Shown piece after piece: positions 5,715-15,425 of a stretch of DNA of 64,000 nt. The notes beneath the pieces were generated by a model. It searched no databases. It worked only from the letters and a program-made list of their open reading frames with translations, and had not been told where the DNA came from. The stretch lies in contig DATKYB010000051.1 in assembly GCA_035528715.1 (NCBI GenBank), positions 1 through 64,000 on the forward strand, in the 5' to 3' direction. Made by a program: the position numbers and the translations under genes. Origin of the DNA: Nitrospinota bacterium (GTDB lineage: Bacteria; JADFOP01; DATKYB01). Numbering within the stretch: the first letter of the stretch is position 1; each line of letters begins with the position of its first letter.

Positions 5715-6029
5715 ATGAAATTAAGAGTTATGAAGAATTTTGTTAAGATAGGCACTGTTTTAAAAAAGTCACTTAAGAAATTTAGGCTGGAGAAGGGAAT
5801 AAAGCAGTGCAGGATTTTGGATATATGGGACAAAGTTGTAGGCGAACAGATAGCTGCTGTTACCCGTCCAGGATATATAAAGGGGAAGACCCTCTATATA
5901 TTTGTAAGAGATTCGATTTGGCTGCAGGAATTGAAATTCTTAGAAAGGATGATTATTGAAAAACTAAATAATAAAGTTGGTGGTAAGATAATAGAAAATA
6001 TTTATTTCAAGATTGATACAGAAAGGTAA
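5715..6029 (+). CDS. DciA-like protein (DUF721)
   Basis: This 104-residue protein is of the DUF721/DciA type. It has IWDKVVGEQIAAVTRPGYIKGKTLYIFVRDSIWLQEL-style spacing: the W..VVG motif (about residues 38-44) followed by a strand ending in V-x-[DS]-x-x-W-x-x-E-L. DciA proteins load or assist the replicative helicase DnaB in bacteria that lack DnaC; dnaB itself lies 12 kb downstream. An in-frame ATG at 5730 is a possible alternative start. It is the first gene to the right of the cassette array and is transcribed away from it, followed after eight bases by the TPR lipoprotein gene. Confidence 0.8.
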   Translation: MKLRVMKNFVKIGTVLKKSLKKFRLEKGIKQCRILDIWDKVVGEQIAAVTRPGYIKGKTLYIFVRDSIWLQELKFLERMIIEKLNNKVGGKIIENIYFKIDTER

Positions 6030-6037
6030 ATGACAAA

Positions 6038-7810
6038 ATGAAAAAGACTCTTTTTAAAAAAGAACTTTTGGTTTTCGTTCTTTTTGCTTCGATTATTTTT
6101 GGCTGCGGAGATATAAATGAGATATTAAAAGGAAAAGAAAGTGAGGATATTAAAGGTCATATAAAATTTGAGATTATACAACCAGAGGACGAAAGGGCAT
6201 CTAGCAAGAAGGCACTGGCTTATTATCATTATATCTTAGCTGAAATTTATAGCCTTAAGAATGACATAGAGAAATCCATAGAGTCTTATAAAGAGGCTAT
6301 AAAGTATGACTCAAATTCTTCTTATCTCCATTTTAACCTCTCTTCAGAATATCTAAAAAAAGGAGATGTTTCAAAAGCCATTTCAGAGATTCAGGAGGCA
6401 TTGGCAATCAATCCTGAATATAAAGAAGCCAGGATACTATTAGGAAAAATCTATTCTGGTCTCAAAAAAAGAGATTTAGCCATTACTCAGTTCAAAAAAG
6501 TTATGGACCAAAGTCCCGAAGAAATAGAACCCTATCTTTTTTTAGGGACTCTCTATGCTGAAGAGAAAGATTACGACAATGCAATACTCACTTTTCAAAA
6601 ATTATTAGAAAAAAGGCCGGATTCTGTTGAGGGCGTTTACTATATAGGAAGGATCTACCTCATAATGAATTTATATAATAGGGCAGAGGAATATTTTAAA
6701 AAAGCAATAGAAATATCTCCCGATTTTGAAGACGCTTTAAGGGGATTGGGAGATATTTATATGATTAGAGGAGATTATGAGGAAGCAGTCAAACATTATG
6801 AAAAAGTGCTGGAGATTAATCCTCATAGTAATCTTATTAGAGAAAGGCTGGGACAAATTTATCTAAAAAAGGAGTCCTTAGATGAAGCCTTAAAGGAATA
6901 TAAAATTATTTTAGAGTCTGAACCGGAAAACCTATTGACTCACAAAAGATTGGCTTTTATCTACTTTAAACAGGGGAATTATTCAGAGGCCCTCAAAGAG
7001 TTTCAAATAATTCTTGCTGCTCAACCAAAAGATACGAAAATAAGATATTACAAGGCATTGCTATATGAAGAGATGAAGAAATATGACGATGCCTTACTGG
7101 AACTGAAAGAGATTATTAAAATAAATCCAAATTCTGTGGATAGTCGGTTATTTATGGCTCGTATTTATAAAATCTTAAATAAAGTAGATGATGCTATTGA
7201 TATCTTGGAGGAACTAGCAAAGGTTGATCCCAAACAATCAAAAGGTTATTTTTATTTGGGCATCATCCTTTCTGAGGAAAAAAAATATAATGAATCAGTA
7301 AAAAACTTTAAAAAGGCAATAGAGTTAGAACCAAAAAATGATAAATATCATTTTAATCTAGGGGCGACTTATGAGAAGATGGGTGAGTTTGAATTATCAA
7401 TTCATGAGATGAAAAAAACGATTGAGTTGAATCCCAATTATGCGAATGCTCATAATTACTTAGGATATATGTATGTAGAAAGAGGGATTAATTTAGATGA
7501 ATCTATTCTTATCATCAAGAAGGCTCTGGAGTTAGAACCAGAAAATGGATATTTTGTCGATAGTTTGGGTTGGGCATATTTTAAAAAAGGTTGGTATGAA
7601 AAGGCTCTGAATGAATTAGAGAAGGCTGTTAGCTTGGTACCTGATGATCCAGTAATCAGAGATCATTTAGGTGATATATATTTTAAATTAGAGAGAAAAC
7701 AAGAGGCATTAAATGAGTGGAGGAAGTCGTTAGAAATAAAACCTGATAACAGAGAGGTGGAAAAGAAATTAAAAAATTTGGAGAAAGTATTTGAAAAGGC
7801 GAATCATTAA
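6038..7810 (+). CDS. TPR-repeat lipoprotein
   Basis: This 590-residue lipoprotein has an N-terminal hydrophobic segment ending in the lipobox IIFGC (Cys at about 23), then about fifteen tetratricopeptide repeats covering almost all of the mature protein (for example YYHYILAEIYSLKNDIEKS and AYYFLGIIL-type helices with conserved G/A/P positions). TPR lipoproteins of this type act as scaffolds at the inner face of the envelope or outer membrane. The gene overlaps the next lipoprotein gene by 20 bases and belongs to a group ending in ispE, an arrangement I recall from deltaproteobacteria. No specific partner can be named. Confidence 0.9.
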   Translation: MKKTLFKKELLVFVLFASIIFGCGDINEILKGKESEDIKGHIKFEIIQPEDERASSKKALAYYHYILAEIYSLKNDIEKSIESYKEAIKYDSNSSYLHFNLSSEYLKKGDVSKAISEIQEALAINPEYKEARILLGKIYSGLKKRDLAITQFKKVMDQSPEEIEPYLFLGTLYAEEKDYDNAILTFQKLLEKRPDSVEGVYYIGRIYLIMNLYNRAEEYFKKAIEISPDFEDALRGLGDIYMIRGDYEEAVKHYEKVLEINPHSNLIRERLGQIYLKKESLDEALKEYKIILESEPENLLTHKRLAFIYFKQGNYSEALKEFQIILAAQPKDTKIRYYKALLYEEMKKYDDALLELKEIIKINPNSVDSRLFMARIYKILNKVDDAIDILEELAKVDPKQSKGYFYLGIILSEEKKYNESVKNFKKAIELEPKNDKYHFNLGATYEKMGEFELSIHEMKKTIELNPNYANAHNYLGYMYVERGINLDESILIIKKALELEPENGYFVDSLGWAYFKKGWYEKALNELEKAVSLVPDDPVIRDHLGDIYFKLERKQEALNEWRKSLEIKPDNREVEKKLKNLEKVFEKANH

Positions 7811-8651
7811 TAGATGGTATATTCTTCCCCTCTTTATAATTTCTTTGTTTCTTTTATTCGGATGCGAGACCGTTATCCAAGGAGTCAGGCCTTATCAACC
7901 TTTTCCAGATGAGATACTAGAGTCACCAAGGACTTTAGTAAATGAATTGAGGAAAAGAGAGGGTTTATTAGAAAATCTTAAAGCGATTACACATCTCACT
8001 TTAAATACCCCCGATAAGAATCTCACTACAAAAGAAGTCTTTATCCTAAAAAAGAATTTGGCCTTGAGGGTGGAAACCATAAACTTTTTTGGACATCCAA
8101 CGATGTATCTTGTTTCGAACAACAAAGAACTATTAGTCTATTTTCCTTTTGAGGGAAAATTCTTAAGAACAGAGGCAACGCGGAAAAATTTATATAAGTG
8201 GACGGGTGTCAACCTGAACCTTTCCCAGATTATGAAGATTCTTTCAGGAACGGTTCCTTTAAGCATTGATACAAAACAAATGAGAGGTATTTATACATCT
8301 CGTGAGAAAAGATATATCTTACAGATATATAATAAGGAAGAAGATGTCCTAGAAGAGATATGGATAGAGGCTGACAGGTTCATTCCTGCAAGGTCTCTTC
8401 TTTTTAGCCCTGAAGGAGAGGTTCTGTTGGATGTAGAATATCATCATTTTAAAAAAGTTCAGGATTATCTGCTCCCTTTTTCTATCAAGGTAAGTTTTCC
8501 AAAAGAGAATACAGATATAAAGATCGTATACAAAAAAGTATACATTAATCAAAAATTGTCAGACGATATTTTTCATTTATTTATTCCAAAAAAGGCAACA
8601 GAGATAATATTGAATGAGAGCTCTAAACTCTATGAAAGAGATAGAGATTAA
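7791..8651 (+). CDS. DUF4292/LolB-like lipoprotein
   Basis: This 286-residue lipoprotein begins at TTG (7791), which has GGAG six bases upstream and overlaps the end of the TPR gene. The signal segment YILPLFIISLFLLFGC ends in a lipobox at about Cys 25. The mature part, with strands such as LVSNNKELLVYFPFEGKFLR and YILQIYNKEEDVLEEIWIEAD, fits the DUF4292 family. Its beta-rich fold resembles LolA/LolB lipoprotein carriers. A role in envelope lipoprotein or lipid handling is inferred from that similarity. It overlaps the start of ispE by 20 bases, so the three genes are probably co-translated. Confidence 0.75.
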   Translation: MKRRIINRWYILPLFIISLFLLFGCETVIQGVRPYQPFPDEILESPRTLVNELRKREGLLENLKAITHLTLNTPDKNLTTKEVFILKKNLALRVETINFFGHPTMYLVSNNKELLVYFPFEGKFLRTEATRKNLYKWTGVNLNLSQIMKILSGTVPLSIDTKQMRGIYTSREKRYILQIYNKEEDVLEEIWIEADRFIPARSLLFSPEGEVLLDVEYHHFKKVQDYLLPFSIKVSFPKENTDIKIVYKKVYINQKLSDDIFHLFIPKKATEIILNESSKLYERDRD

Positions 8652-9498
8652 ATCACCAGCAAAAATAAATCTCGGTTTAAGGGTCTTGAGAAAAAGGAAA
8701 GATGGATATCATGAAATTGAGACCATCTTGCAGATGATAAGCCTTTATGATGATATTTTAATTAGGGAAAGTGATAAAGAAATAAAGGTTTTTTGTGATG
8801 ACGAAACCCTCAAAGGGAGGAGGAATTTAGCGTACACTGCTGCTAAGGTTATAAAAGAGAAGAGCAAAAGAAAAAGCGGAGTGGACATATTTATAAAAAA
8901 GAATATTCCTGTTGGTTCTGGATTAGGGGGGGGGAGCAGTAATGCTGCCTCTGTTATTTTAGGTTTAAATAGGTTGTGGGAATTGGATTATAGTAAAGAA
9001 AGGCTTATGGAAATAGCCAAATTTTTGGGATCGGATGTTCCCTTTTTCATCAATGGCCCTGTTGCTATTGCTAGGGGTAGGGGTGAGATTATCAATCCCA
9101 TTAAAAAAGTAGAAAAGATGCATCTTATCCTTGTTATTCCTCCTCAGCCTATATCCACTGAATGGGCATATAAAAACCTAAATTTGAAGTTGACAAGTAT
9201 CCCATCGGGTAGTACTCTTTACAGACTAAATCTTTCTAAAATTAATAACATACAGGATTATCTTCACAATGATTTAGAAGAAGTTGTGAAGGAGAGATTA
9301 CCGGATATATCAGAAATTAAAAAGAAACTCATATCTTTAGGTTCAAAAGGCGTTGCTATGTCAGGAAGTGGTTCCTCAGTCTATGGTATCTTTGAAGAAT
9401 ATGATATGTGTTTGAAGGCCTATGAAATCATGAAAAAGGAGAGATGGAGAATCATCTTTACAGAGACCCTTACAGATGCAAGGGAATTTTATCATTAA
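8632..9498 (+). CDS. ispE: 4-diphosphocytidyl-2-C-methyl-D-erythritol kinase
   Basis: IspE phosphorylates CDP-methylerythritol with ATP in the MEP pathway to isoprenoid precursors. The 288-residue form starting at the ATG at 8632 (MKEIEIKSPAKINL) fits the family best; an upstream in-frame ATG at 8614 would add six residues. GHMP-kinase motifs are present: SPAKINLGL at the start, PVGSGLGGGSSNAAS at about residues 93-107, and MSGSGSSVYGIF near the C-terminus. A run of nine G bases (8926-8934) encodes part of the ATP-binding glycine loop. The presence of this gene implies that the MEP route is used. Confidence 0.96.
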   Translation: MKEIEIKSPAKINLGLRVLRKRKDGYHEIETILQMISLYDDILIRESDKEIKVFCDDETLKGRRNLAYTAAKVIKEKSKRKSGVDIFIKKNIPVGSGLGGGSSNAASVILGLNRLWELDYSKERLMEIAKFLGSDVPFFINGPVAIARGRGEIINPIKKVEKMHLILVIPPQPISTEWAYKNLNLKLTSIPSGSTLYRLNLSKINNIQDYLHNDLEEVVKERLPDISEIKKKLISLGSKGVAMSGSGSSVYGIFEEYDMCLKAYEIMKKERWRIIFTETLTDAREFYH

Positions 9499-9553
9499 CA
9501 TTTTTAAAGTTGATTTCATCTAAAAAAATTTTGGGAGACAGGGGTAGGGGATA

Positions 9554-9817
9554 ATGGAGGTTACCGAAGTAAGAGTCGTACCTATAGATGAGGAACGGTT
9601 GAAGGCTTATGTTGCTATAACTATTGATGACTGTTTTGTGATAAAGGACTTGAAGATTATTAATGGTACAAATGGGCTGTTTGTCGCTATGCCGAGTAAA
9701 AAGAGAAAGGACGGTAACTTTATAGATATTGCCCATCCGTTGAACAAAGAGACGAGGAAAATGATAGAAGACAGAGTTTTGGAAGAATATAGAAAAGAAG
9801 TAGAAAAAAAAGGATAA
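9554..9817 (+). CDS. spoVG: SpoVG family nucleic-acid-binding regulator
   Basis: This 87-residue protein shows the SpoVG signature: MEVTEVRVVPIDEERLKAYVAITIDD, then FVIKDLKIINGTNGLFVAMPSKK and IAHPLN. SpoVG was named for sporulation in Bacillus but is also found in non-sporulating bacteria, including deltaproteobacteria, where it binds DNA or RNA and affects expression. No sporulation genes are seen here. A strong purine-rich ribosome site (GGGGTAGGGGATA) precedes the ATG. It lies between ispE and tRNA-Gln. Confidence 0.95.
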   Translation: MEVTEVRVVPIDEERLKAYVAITIDDCFVIKDLKIINGTNGLFVAMPSKKRKDGNFIDIAHPLNKETRKMIEDRVLEEYRKEVEKKG

Positions 9818-9839
9818 TACAGATTCTCTTTAGTTCTTT

Positions 9840-9914
9840 TGGGGCGTCGTCAAGTGGTAAGACACAGGTCTTTGGAACCTGCATTCGGAGGTTCGAATCC
9901 TCCCGCCCCAGCCA
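9840..9914 (+). tRNA. tRNA-Gln (anticodon TTG)
   Basis: The sequence folds into a full cloverleaf. The acceptor stem pairs TGGGGCG (9840-9846) with CGCCCCA (9904-9910). The anticodon stem-loop is CAGGT-CTTTGGA-ACCTG with anticodon TTG, and the T arm contains GGTTCGAATCC. The discriminator G and CCA end are encoded. U1-A72 is typical of tRNA-Gln. Confidence 0.97.
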
Positions 9915-9973
9915 TAAAAATAAATCCAAAAATTTTTTAAAACTAAAAATTTGTTTAAAGAAGGTGGTCATAT

Positions 9974-10915
9974 ATGTTTAATGGATTAAAGATCTTTTCA
10001 GGCAGAGCAAGTGAGGAACTTTCCGAAGAGATAAGTAAATATCTGAAGATTCCTCTGGGAGATATCTTGATAACTGACTTTAGTGATGGTGAGATATATG
10101 TCCAGATCCAAGAAAATATTAGAGGAGCTGATGTATTTGTTATCCAGTCGACCTGTAATCCTGGAAACTCTAATCTGATGGAGCTTTTGATTATGATTGA
10201 TGCTATGAGAAGGGCCTCAGCAGAGAGAATAACTGCTGTCATTCCTTACTATGGGTATGCCCGTCAAGATAGAAAGGTTCAGCCTAGAGTTCCTATAACA
10301 GCAAAATTAGTGGCCAATCTATTAACCGCTGTTGGGACAGATAGGGTTTTAGCAATTGATCTTCATGCAGGTCAGATACAGGGTTTTTTTGATATTCCTG
10401 TTGATCATTTATTTGCCTCGCCGGATATTATTGATTATATAAAAAAGAAAAAGATAAAAAATGCGGTTGTTGTCTCTCCTGATGCTGGTGGTGTAGAGAG
10501 GGCCAGGGCTTTTGCAAAAAGGGTTAATGCTTCTTTAAGCATCATAGATAAAAGAAGAGAAGAAAAAAATGTTTCTAAGGTAATGAATATCATTGGGGAT
10601 GTTAAAGACAAAAATGTTCTTTTAATTGACGATATGGTTGATACAGCTGGGACACTCGTAGAGTCTGTAAAGGCTTTGAGGGATAATGGTGCAAAGGATA
10701 TATATGCTTGCTGTACGCATGCAGTCCTTTCCGGTTCTGCTATTGAGAGGATATCAAAATCTTTTCTCAAGGAGCTGATTGTTACAAATACAATTCCTTT
10801 GAGGAAAGAGGGCCGGAATAATAAAAAAATCAAGGTGTTATCTGTGGCTAAGCTTTTAGGAGAGGCGATCATTAGAATTCATAATGGGGCATCTGTAAGT
10901 TCACTATTTGTTTAA
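9974..10915 (+). CDS. prs: Ribose-phosphate pyrophosphokinase
   Basis: This enzyme makes PRPP from ribose-5-phosphate and ATP, feeding purine, pyrimidine, His and Trp synthesis. At 313 residues it has the usual length. The flexible loop [10 protein letters not shown] (about 96-105), the metal/active-site region [19 protein letters not shown] (about 127-145) and the PRPP-binding loop [12 protein letters not shown] (about 216-227) are all intact. The ribosome site is AAAGAAGG. It follows tRNA-Gln and precedes rplY with an end overlap only if the spurious TTG start of rplY is used. Confidence 0.98.
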   Translation: MFNGLKIFSGRASEELSEEISKYLKIPLGDILITDFSDGEIYVQIQENIRGADVFVIQSTCNPGNSNLMELLIMIDAMRRASAERITAVIPYYGYARQDRKVQPRVPITAKLVANLLTAVGTDRVLAIDLHAGQIQGFFDIPVDHLFASPDIIDYIKKKKIKNAVVVSPDAGGVERARAFAKRVNASLSIIDKRREEKNVSKVMNIIGDVKDKNVLLIDDMVDTAGTLVESVKALRDNGAKDIYACCTHAVLSGSAIERISKSFLKELIVTNTIPLRKEGRNNKKIKVLSVAKLLGEAIIRIHNGASVSSLFV

Positions 10916-10928
10916 AAGGAGTGTTTCT

Positions 10929-11657
10929 ATGGAAGATCTAATTTTAACAGCAAAAACAAGAACAAAAACAGGTAAGGGAGAAGCTCGAAGATTAAGAAAA
11001 AAAGGTCTCGTTCCAGCCATCCTCTATGGAGGGTCTGAGGTCGTTCCTATCAGTTTTCTTCTAAAAGATCTGCAGCGAATTTTGAGTACAAGTGGTGGAG
11101 AAAATACGATTTTTCAGTTAAATATTGAAGATGCTAAAAAAAGGGATCGCAAAGTCATAGCGAGAGAATTCCAGAATGATCCTGTCAAGAGCGAGCTACT
11201 CCATGTTGATTTATATGAAATATCCATGGATAAAGAGATAACGGTATCAGTAGGAATAACTTTGACTGGAAAGGCTTTTGGGGTTGAACAAGAAGGAGGA
11301 ATGTTAAACCATTTACTAAAAGAGATAGAGATAGAATGTCTTCCCACCAAGATCCCTGATGAGATTACAGTGGATGTATCAGAGTTGAAGATCGGTGATG
11401 TTCTTCATTTAAAGGATATTAACATTCCAGAGGGGATTAAGGTCTTGGATGATTTAGAAGAGCCGGTTGCTTCCGTTGCAGCGATAGTTGAAGAAGTGGT
11501 TGAAGTTGCTGCTGAAGAAGAAGGTGAAGGTGTTGAAGGAGAAGCAAAAGAGGCTGAAGAAGGATCTGAAAAACCAGAAAAACCAGAAAAAACTGAAAAA
11601 CAAGAAAAATCTGAACAATCTCAAAAACCTGAAAAAGACAGTGGCAAGAAAGATTAG
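10929..11657 (+). CDS. rplY: Ribosomal protein L25 (CTC/TL5 type)
   Basis: L25 binds 5S rRNA. This is the long CTC form: an N-terminal 5S-binding barrel (KTRTKTGKGEARRLRKKGLVPAILYGG at residues 8-34) and a C-terminal beta domain (DVSELKIGDVLHLKDI). The chosen ATG at 10929 has AAAGGAG at seven bases; the in-frame TTG at 10908 lies inside the prs end and has no support. After about residue 190 comes an acidic stretch and then a KPEKPEK-type low-complexity tail to residue 242, which is longer than in many relatives. Next is pth, a common pairing. Confidence 0.95.
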   Translation: MEDLILTAKTRTKTGKGEARRLRKKGLVPAILYGGSEVVPISFLLKDLQRILSTSGGENTIFQLNIEDAKKRDRKVIAREFQNDPVKSELLHVDLYEISMDKEITVSVGITLTGKAFGVEQEGGMLNHLLKEIEIECLPTKIPDEITVDVSELKIGDVLHLKDINIPEGIKVLDDLEEPVASVAAIVEEVVEVAAEEEGEGVEGEAKEAEEGSEKPEKPEKTEKQEKSEQSQKPEKDSGKKD

Positions 11658-11678
11658 CGATAAAAGGGCAATATTTCT

Positions 11679-12233
11679 GTGGAAATCATTGTTGGTCTAG
11701 GGAATCCTGGAGCTCAGTATGAGATAACAAGACATAACATCGGTTTCTTAATTATAGATGAGTTAGCATTAAAGTATAAGATTGCTTTAGATAAAAAAGG
11801 ATATTATTCAATATATGGAAGGGGTAAGATTGCTGAAAAAGATGTTATGCTGGTTAAGCCCGTGACCTATATGAATTTAAGTGGTGGAGCAGTTCATTCT
11901 CTAGTCAAAAATTGTAGCTCTTCCTTAAAAGATTTACTGATCATTCATGATGATATAGATATTCCATTAGGGAATATCAGAAAGAAAACAAAAGGTGGTG
12001 ATGCAGGACACAAAGGGATACGTTCTATTATTCAATATCTTGAGAGCGGGACATTTTCAAGGCTGAGGATAGGAGTGGGAAGACCCGAGAAAGGAGAAGA
12101 TGCTTCAGATTATCTTCTTGAGCCCATCTTTGATAAATACCTCCCGATATATACTGAGATAATAAAAAAATCTGCAGATGAGGTTACAGCTATCATAAAG
12201 ACGAAAACAAGGGTGGAAAAGGAAACAGTCTAG
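11679..12233 (+). CDS. pth: Peptidyl-tRNA hydrolase
   Basis: Pth releases tRNA from peptidyl-tRNA that has dropped off ribosomes. The 184-residue frame starts at GTG. It contains VGLGNPGAQYEITRHNIGF with Asn9 and the catalytic His19, VKPVTYMNLSG (second conserved Asn), IHDDIDIPLG (conserved Asp) and GHKGIRSI. Its C-terminus is normal for the family. It follows rplY by 21 bases with an AAGGG ribosome site, the usual partner order. Confidence 0.97.
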   Translation: MEIIVGLGNPGAQYEITRHNIGFLIIDELALKYKIALDKKGYYSIYGRGKIAEKDVMLVKPVTYMNLSGGAVHSLVKNCSSSLKDLLIIHDDIDIPLGNIRKKTKGGDAGHKGIRSIIQYLESGTFSRLRIGVGRPEKGEDASDYLLEPIFDKYLPIYTEIIKKSADEVTAIIKTKTRVEKETV

Positions 12234-12257
12234 AATTATTCTTAGAGAGGGGGACTC

Positions 12258-14228
12258 ATGGAAGGATACGTAGTATATGCACCTGTTTTTGGAGTCATCG
12301 GTTTAATTACAGCAGCGCTTATTTATTTTTATATAAAAAGGCAACCTTCAGGCACAAAGGTAATGATAGAAATATCTGAGGCAATCCATGAAGGGGCCAT
12401 GGTATTTCTTAAAAAGGAGTATAAGATAATTTCTATTTTTATCATATTTGTATTTATCATCTTATCTGCCACCATTAGTTTTTTCACAGCATTGGCATTT
12501 CTATCTGGGGCCTTGTGTTCTATGTTAGCAGGGTTTTTCGGTATGAAGGCAGCAACGAGGGCCAATGTCAGAACGTCACAAGCAGCTAATCAGGAAGGTC
12601 AGATGAAGGCATTGCAGATAGCCTTTTCTGGTGGATCTGTCATGGGGCTATCCGTAGCTAGTCTCGGACTGATAGGAATAGGTATATTTTTCTATCTCTT
12701 TAGTCAGAAAGACCCTTCCATCATAAATGGATTTGCAATGGGTGCCAGTTCCATAGCTTTGTTTGCAAGAGTAGGAGGAGGGATATATACCAAGACAGCT
12801 GATGTGGGTGCTGATCTTGTAGGAAAAGTCGAAGCCGGGATTCCAGAAGATGATCCTAGAAATCCTGGGGTTATCGCTGACAATGTAGGAGATTGTGTTG
12901 GTGATACCGCTGGTATGGGAGCTGATATCTTTGAGTCATATGTTGGTTCCATCATTGCTACAATAGCTATAGGCTCCACAATAAGCCCCCTCACCTTTAA
13001 ATTTATGGCTCTGCCTCTATTAATCGTCATGTTGGGCCTGATTGCCTCAATTTTGGGTGTCCTTACCATAAAGATTTTTAGCAAGCTCGATCCAGCATCA
13101 ATCTTAAGATATTCAACAATCTTTAGTGCTCTTATTTTATTGATAGCAGCTTATTTATTAATGAAAAGAATGGGGTTTGCCTCTGGTATCTATTGGGCTC
13201 TATTTTCTGGAAGCCTTGCGGGTATCTTAATAGGAATTTTAACAGAGTATTATACCGGCGGTAGCCCAATAATAAGAATTGCAAAGTCTTCTCAAACAGG
13301 GCCAGCAACCAACATAATAACTGGTCTTGCAGTAGCAATGGAAAGCACTGCCTTACCAATATTGGTAATCTGTGCGGCAATATATATTGCTGCAAAGTTT
13401 GCCGGGCTTTACGGTATAGGACTATCTGCTGTTGGTATGCTCTCCACTGTAGGAATAACTATGTCTGTTGATGCTTATGGTCCTATTGCGGATAATGCGG
13501 GGGGCATATCTGAGATGTCTGGTCTTGGTGAAGAGACAAGGAAGATAACAGATGGATTAGATGCCTTAGGGAATACTACTGCAGCCATAGGTAAAGGTTT
13601 TGCTATTGGTTCAGCTGCTCTGACCGCCCTTGCTTTATTCTCTGCCTATACAAAGGCTGTAAATCTTGAGGTTATAGATATTACTAATGCCAAGGTTGTT
13701 ATAGGGTTGTTTATCGGGGGTGCAATCCCATTTTTTATTGCATCCCTAACAATGACCTCAGTTGGTAAGGCTGCCTTCAAGATGGTCAATGAGATAAGAA
13801 GACAGTTCAGAGAAATTCCGGGTATCATGGAAGGAAAGGCAAAACCTGACTCAGCCAAGTGTGTAGATATTAGTACAACTGCGGCCCTAAAAGAGATGAT
13901 CATTCCAGGTATAATAGCTATTATTTCTCCTGTTCTTATTGGATATTTTGCAGGTCCCCAAGCTTTAGGAGGGATGCTGGCTGGGGCAACATTGACAGGT
14001 GTGCTTCTGGCATTGATGATGGCAAATGGGGGGGGAGCTTGGGATAATGCGAAGAAATATATAGAAAAAGGAAACTTAGGGGGTAAGGGATCTGAAGCCC
14101 ATAAGGCTTCTGTGGTTGGCGATACTGTTGGTGATCCTTTTAAGGATACGTCAGGTCCATCAATGAATATATTAATCAAATTAATGTCTGTCGTTTCACT
14201 CGTATTAGCTCCGTTATTTATTCGTTAA
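12258..14228 (+). CDS. hppA: Membrane-bound proton/sodium-pumping pyrophosphatase
   Basis: HppA couples hydrolysis of inorganic pyrophosphate to ion pumping across the inner membrane. The 656-residue protein has about sixteen membrane spans. The pyrophosphate-binding loop [11 protein letters not shown] is at residues 182-192, [10 protein letters not shown] at 207-216, and a mirrored C-terminal set [18 protein letters not shown] near the end. [10 protein letters not shown] at 438-447 has alanine where K+-independent enzymes have lysine, which indicates the K+-dependent type. Whether it pumps H+ or Na+ cannot be told by eye. It is inserted between pth and ychF and closes with a strong terminator. 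Confidence 0.97.
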   Translation: MEGYVVYAPVFGVIGLITAALIYFYIKRQPSGTKVMIEISEAIHEGAMVFLKKEYKIISIFIIFVFIILSATISFFTALAFLSGALCSMLAGFFGMKAATRANVRTSQAANQEGQMKALQIAFSGGSVMGLSVASLGLIGIGIFFYLFSQKDPSIINGFAMGASSIALFARVGGGIYTKTADVGADLVGKVEAGIPEDDPRNPGVIADNVGDCVGDTAGMGADIFESYVGSIIATIAIGSTISPLTFKFMALPLLIVMLGLIASILGVLTIKIFSKLDPASILRYSTIFSALILLIAAYLLMKRMGFASGIYWALFSGSLAGILIGILTEYYTGGSPIIRIAKSSQTGPATNIITGLAVAMESTALPILVICAAIYIAAKFAGLYGIGLSAVGMLSTVGITMSVDAYGPIADNAGGISEMSGLGEETRKITDGLDALGNTTAAIGKGFAIGSAALTALALFSAYTKAVNLEVIDITNAKVVIGLFIGGAIPFFIASLTMTSVGKAAFKMVNEIRRQFREIPGIMEGKAKPDSAKCVDISTTAALKEMIIPGIIAIISPVLIGYFAGPQALGGMLAGATLTGVLLALMMANGGGAWDNAKKYIEKGNLGGKGSEAHKASVVGDTVGDPFKDTSGPSMNILIKLMSVVSLVLAPLFIR

Positions 14229-14250
14229 GTTATTTAGGTAATCATTTGTT

Positions 14251-14294
14251 AGAGAGAGGGGGTTGATAATAGGAAGTTCAACCCTCTCTTTTTA
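14251..14294 (+). terminator. Rho-independent terminator after hppA
   Basis: AGAGAGGGGGTTGA pairs with TTCAACCCTCTCT around a short AT-rich loop and is followed by TTTTTATTT. The strong GC-containing stem separates hppA from ychF. Confidence 0.9.
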
Positions 14295-14330
14295 TTTGAG
14301 TTAAAGAGATTTTTGAATAAAGGAGTTAGA

Positions 14331-15425
14331 ATGGGTTTTAGATGTGGGATTATTGGTTTACCAAATGTTGGGAAAACTACTGTGTTTAATGCTCTAGCCA
14401 ATGCTTCAGCTGATGTGGCCAATTATCCTTTTACCACTATAGATCCTAATGTAGGAAAAGTAAGAGTTCCTGATAAACGCCTCGAATATCTTAAAAAAAT
14501 ATTCACTCCTCCTAAAACTACTTATACAACATTAGAATTTTTTGATATTGCTGGTCTTGTGAAAGGAGCGAGTAAAGGAGAAGGACTTGGCAATCAATTT
14601 TTAGGTCATATAAGAGATGTTGATGCGATTGCCCATGTAGTAAAGTGCTTTAAAGAGCCTAATGCGCCATCTGTCAGCAAGGATCTCTCTTCTGAGACAG
14701 ATATCGAGATAGTAGAAACAGAGTTGATTCTTTCAGATTTATCAACCGTAGAAAAAAATATTGAGAAGAGTAAAGGTAAAATTTTAAGGGGAGATAAAGA
14801 GACTAAAGAGGAATATGAGGTCCTTTTATCTGTTAAGGAGGGTTTGGAAAAAGGTTTTAATGTTAGAGATATAGAGCTCTCAGAAGATTCGAAGAAACAT
14901 CTTGAGAAACTCTGTTTTTTGACGAGTAAACCCTCGTTTTATATAGCAAATTTAGATGACTCTGATATTGGCAAAGATAATATATTATTGAATAAAATCA
15001 AGCAATATGCCCAAAAAAGGTCTAAAGAAGTGGTAGAGATTTATGGCAAGCTGGAGTTAGAATTGGGTGAGTTAGAGAACGAGGAAGCTATGGAATACAT
15101 GAGCACTCTGGGAATTAATCATTTAGGTATAGATGATATTATTAAAGTCGGATATCGGATTTTAAATCTCATAACTTTCTATACTACAGTAGGAAAAGAG
15201 TTAAGAGCTTGGACATTGTTAGAGGGTACAAAGGCCGAGAAAGCAGCAGGAAAGATCCATTCTGATATAGAAAAGGGTTTTGTCAAGGCAGAGGTGGTAT
15301 CTTTTGATAACTTTTCCATGTATGGCTCGATGGCTAATGTAAAAGAAAGGGGTTTGCTTAGAATTGAGGGAAGAAATTATATTATTAGGGATGGAGATAT
15401 AGTATTTTTTCGATTCAATGTTTAA
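14331..15425 (+). CDS. ychF: Redox-regulated ATPase YchF
   Basis: YchF (OLA1) is a ribosome-associated Obg-family P-loop ATPase. The start at 14331 (MGFRCGIIGLPNVGKTT) has AGGAG six bases upstream and gives 364 residues, the standard length; the annotated open frame begins six codons earlier without such support. Motifs: P-loop GLPNVGKTT (about 8-16), switch DIAGLVKGASKGEGLG (about 70-85) and a C-terminal TGS domain (GTKAEKAAGKIHSDIEKGFVKAEV). It starts a new transcription unit after the hppA terminator. Confidence 0.97.
   Translation: MGFRCGIIGLPNVGKTTVFNALANASADVANYPFTTIDPNVGKVRVPDKRLEYLKKIFTPPKTTYTTLEFFDIAGLVKGASKGEGLGNQFLGHIRDVDAIAHVVKCFKEPNAPSVSKDLSSETDIEIVETELILSDLSTVEKNIEKSKGKILRGDKETKEEYEVLLSVKEGLEKGFNVRDIELSEDSKKHLEKLCFLTSKPSFYIANLDDSDIGKDNILLNKIKQYAQKRSKEVVEIYGKLELELGELENEEAMEYMSTLGINHLGIDDIIKVGYRILNLITFYTTVGKELRAWTLLEGTKAEKAAGKIHSDIEKGFVKAEVVSFDNFSMYGSMANVKERGLLRIEGRNYIIRDGDIVFFRFNV

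Noticed and set aside
5600-5833. Minus-strand 77-residue frame at the right end of the array
   Set aside because: It overlaps the DciA-like gene antisense and has no family signal or ribosome site; it is not an integrase remnant that I can support.
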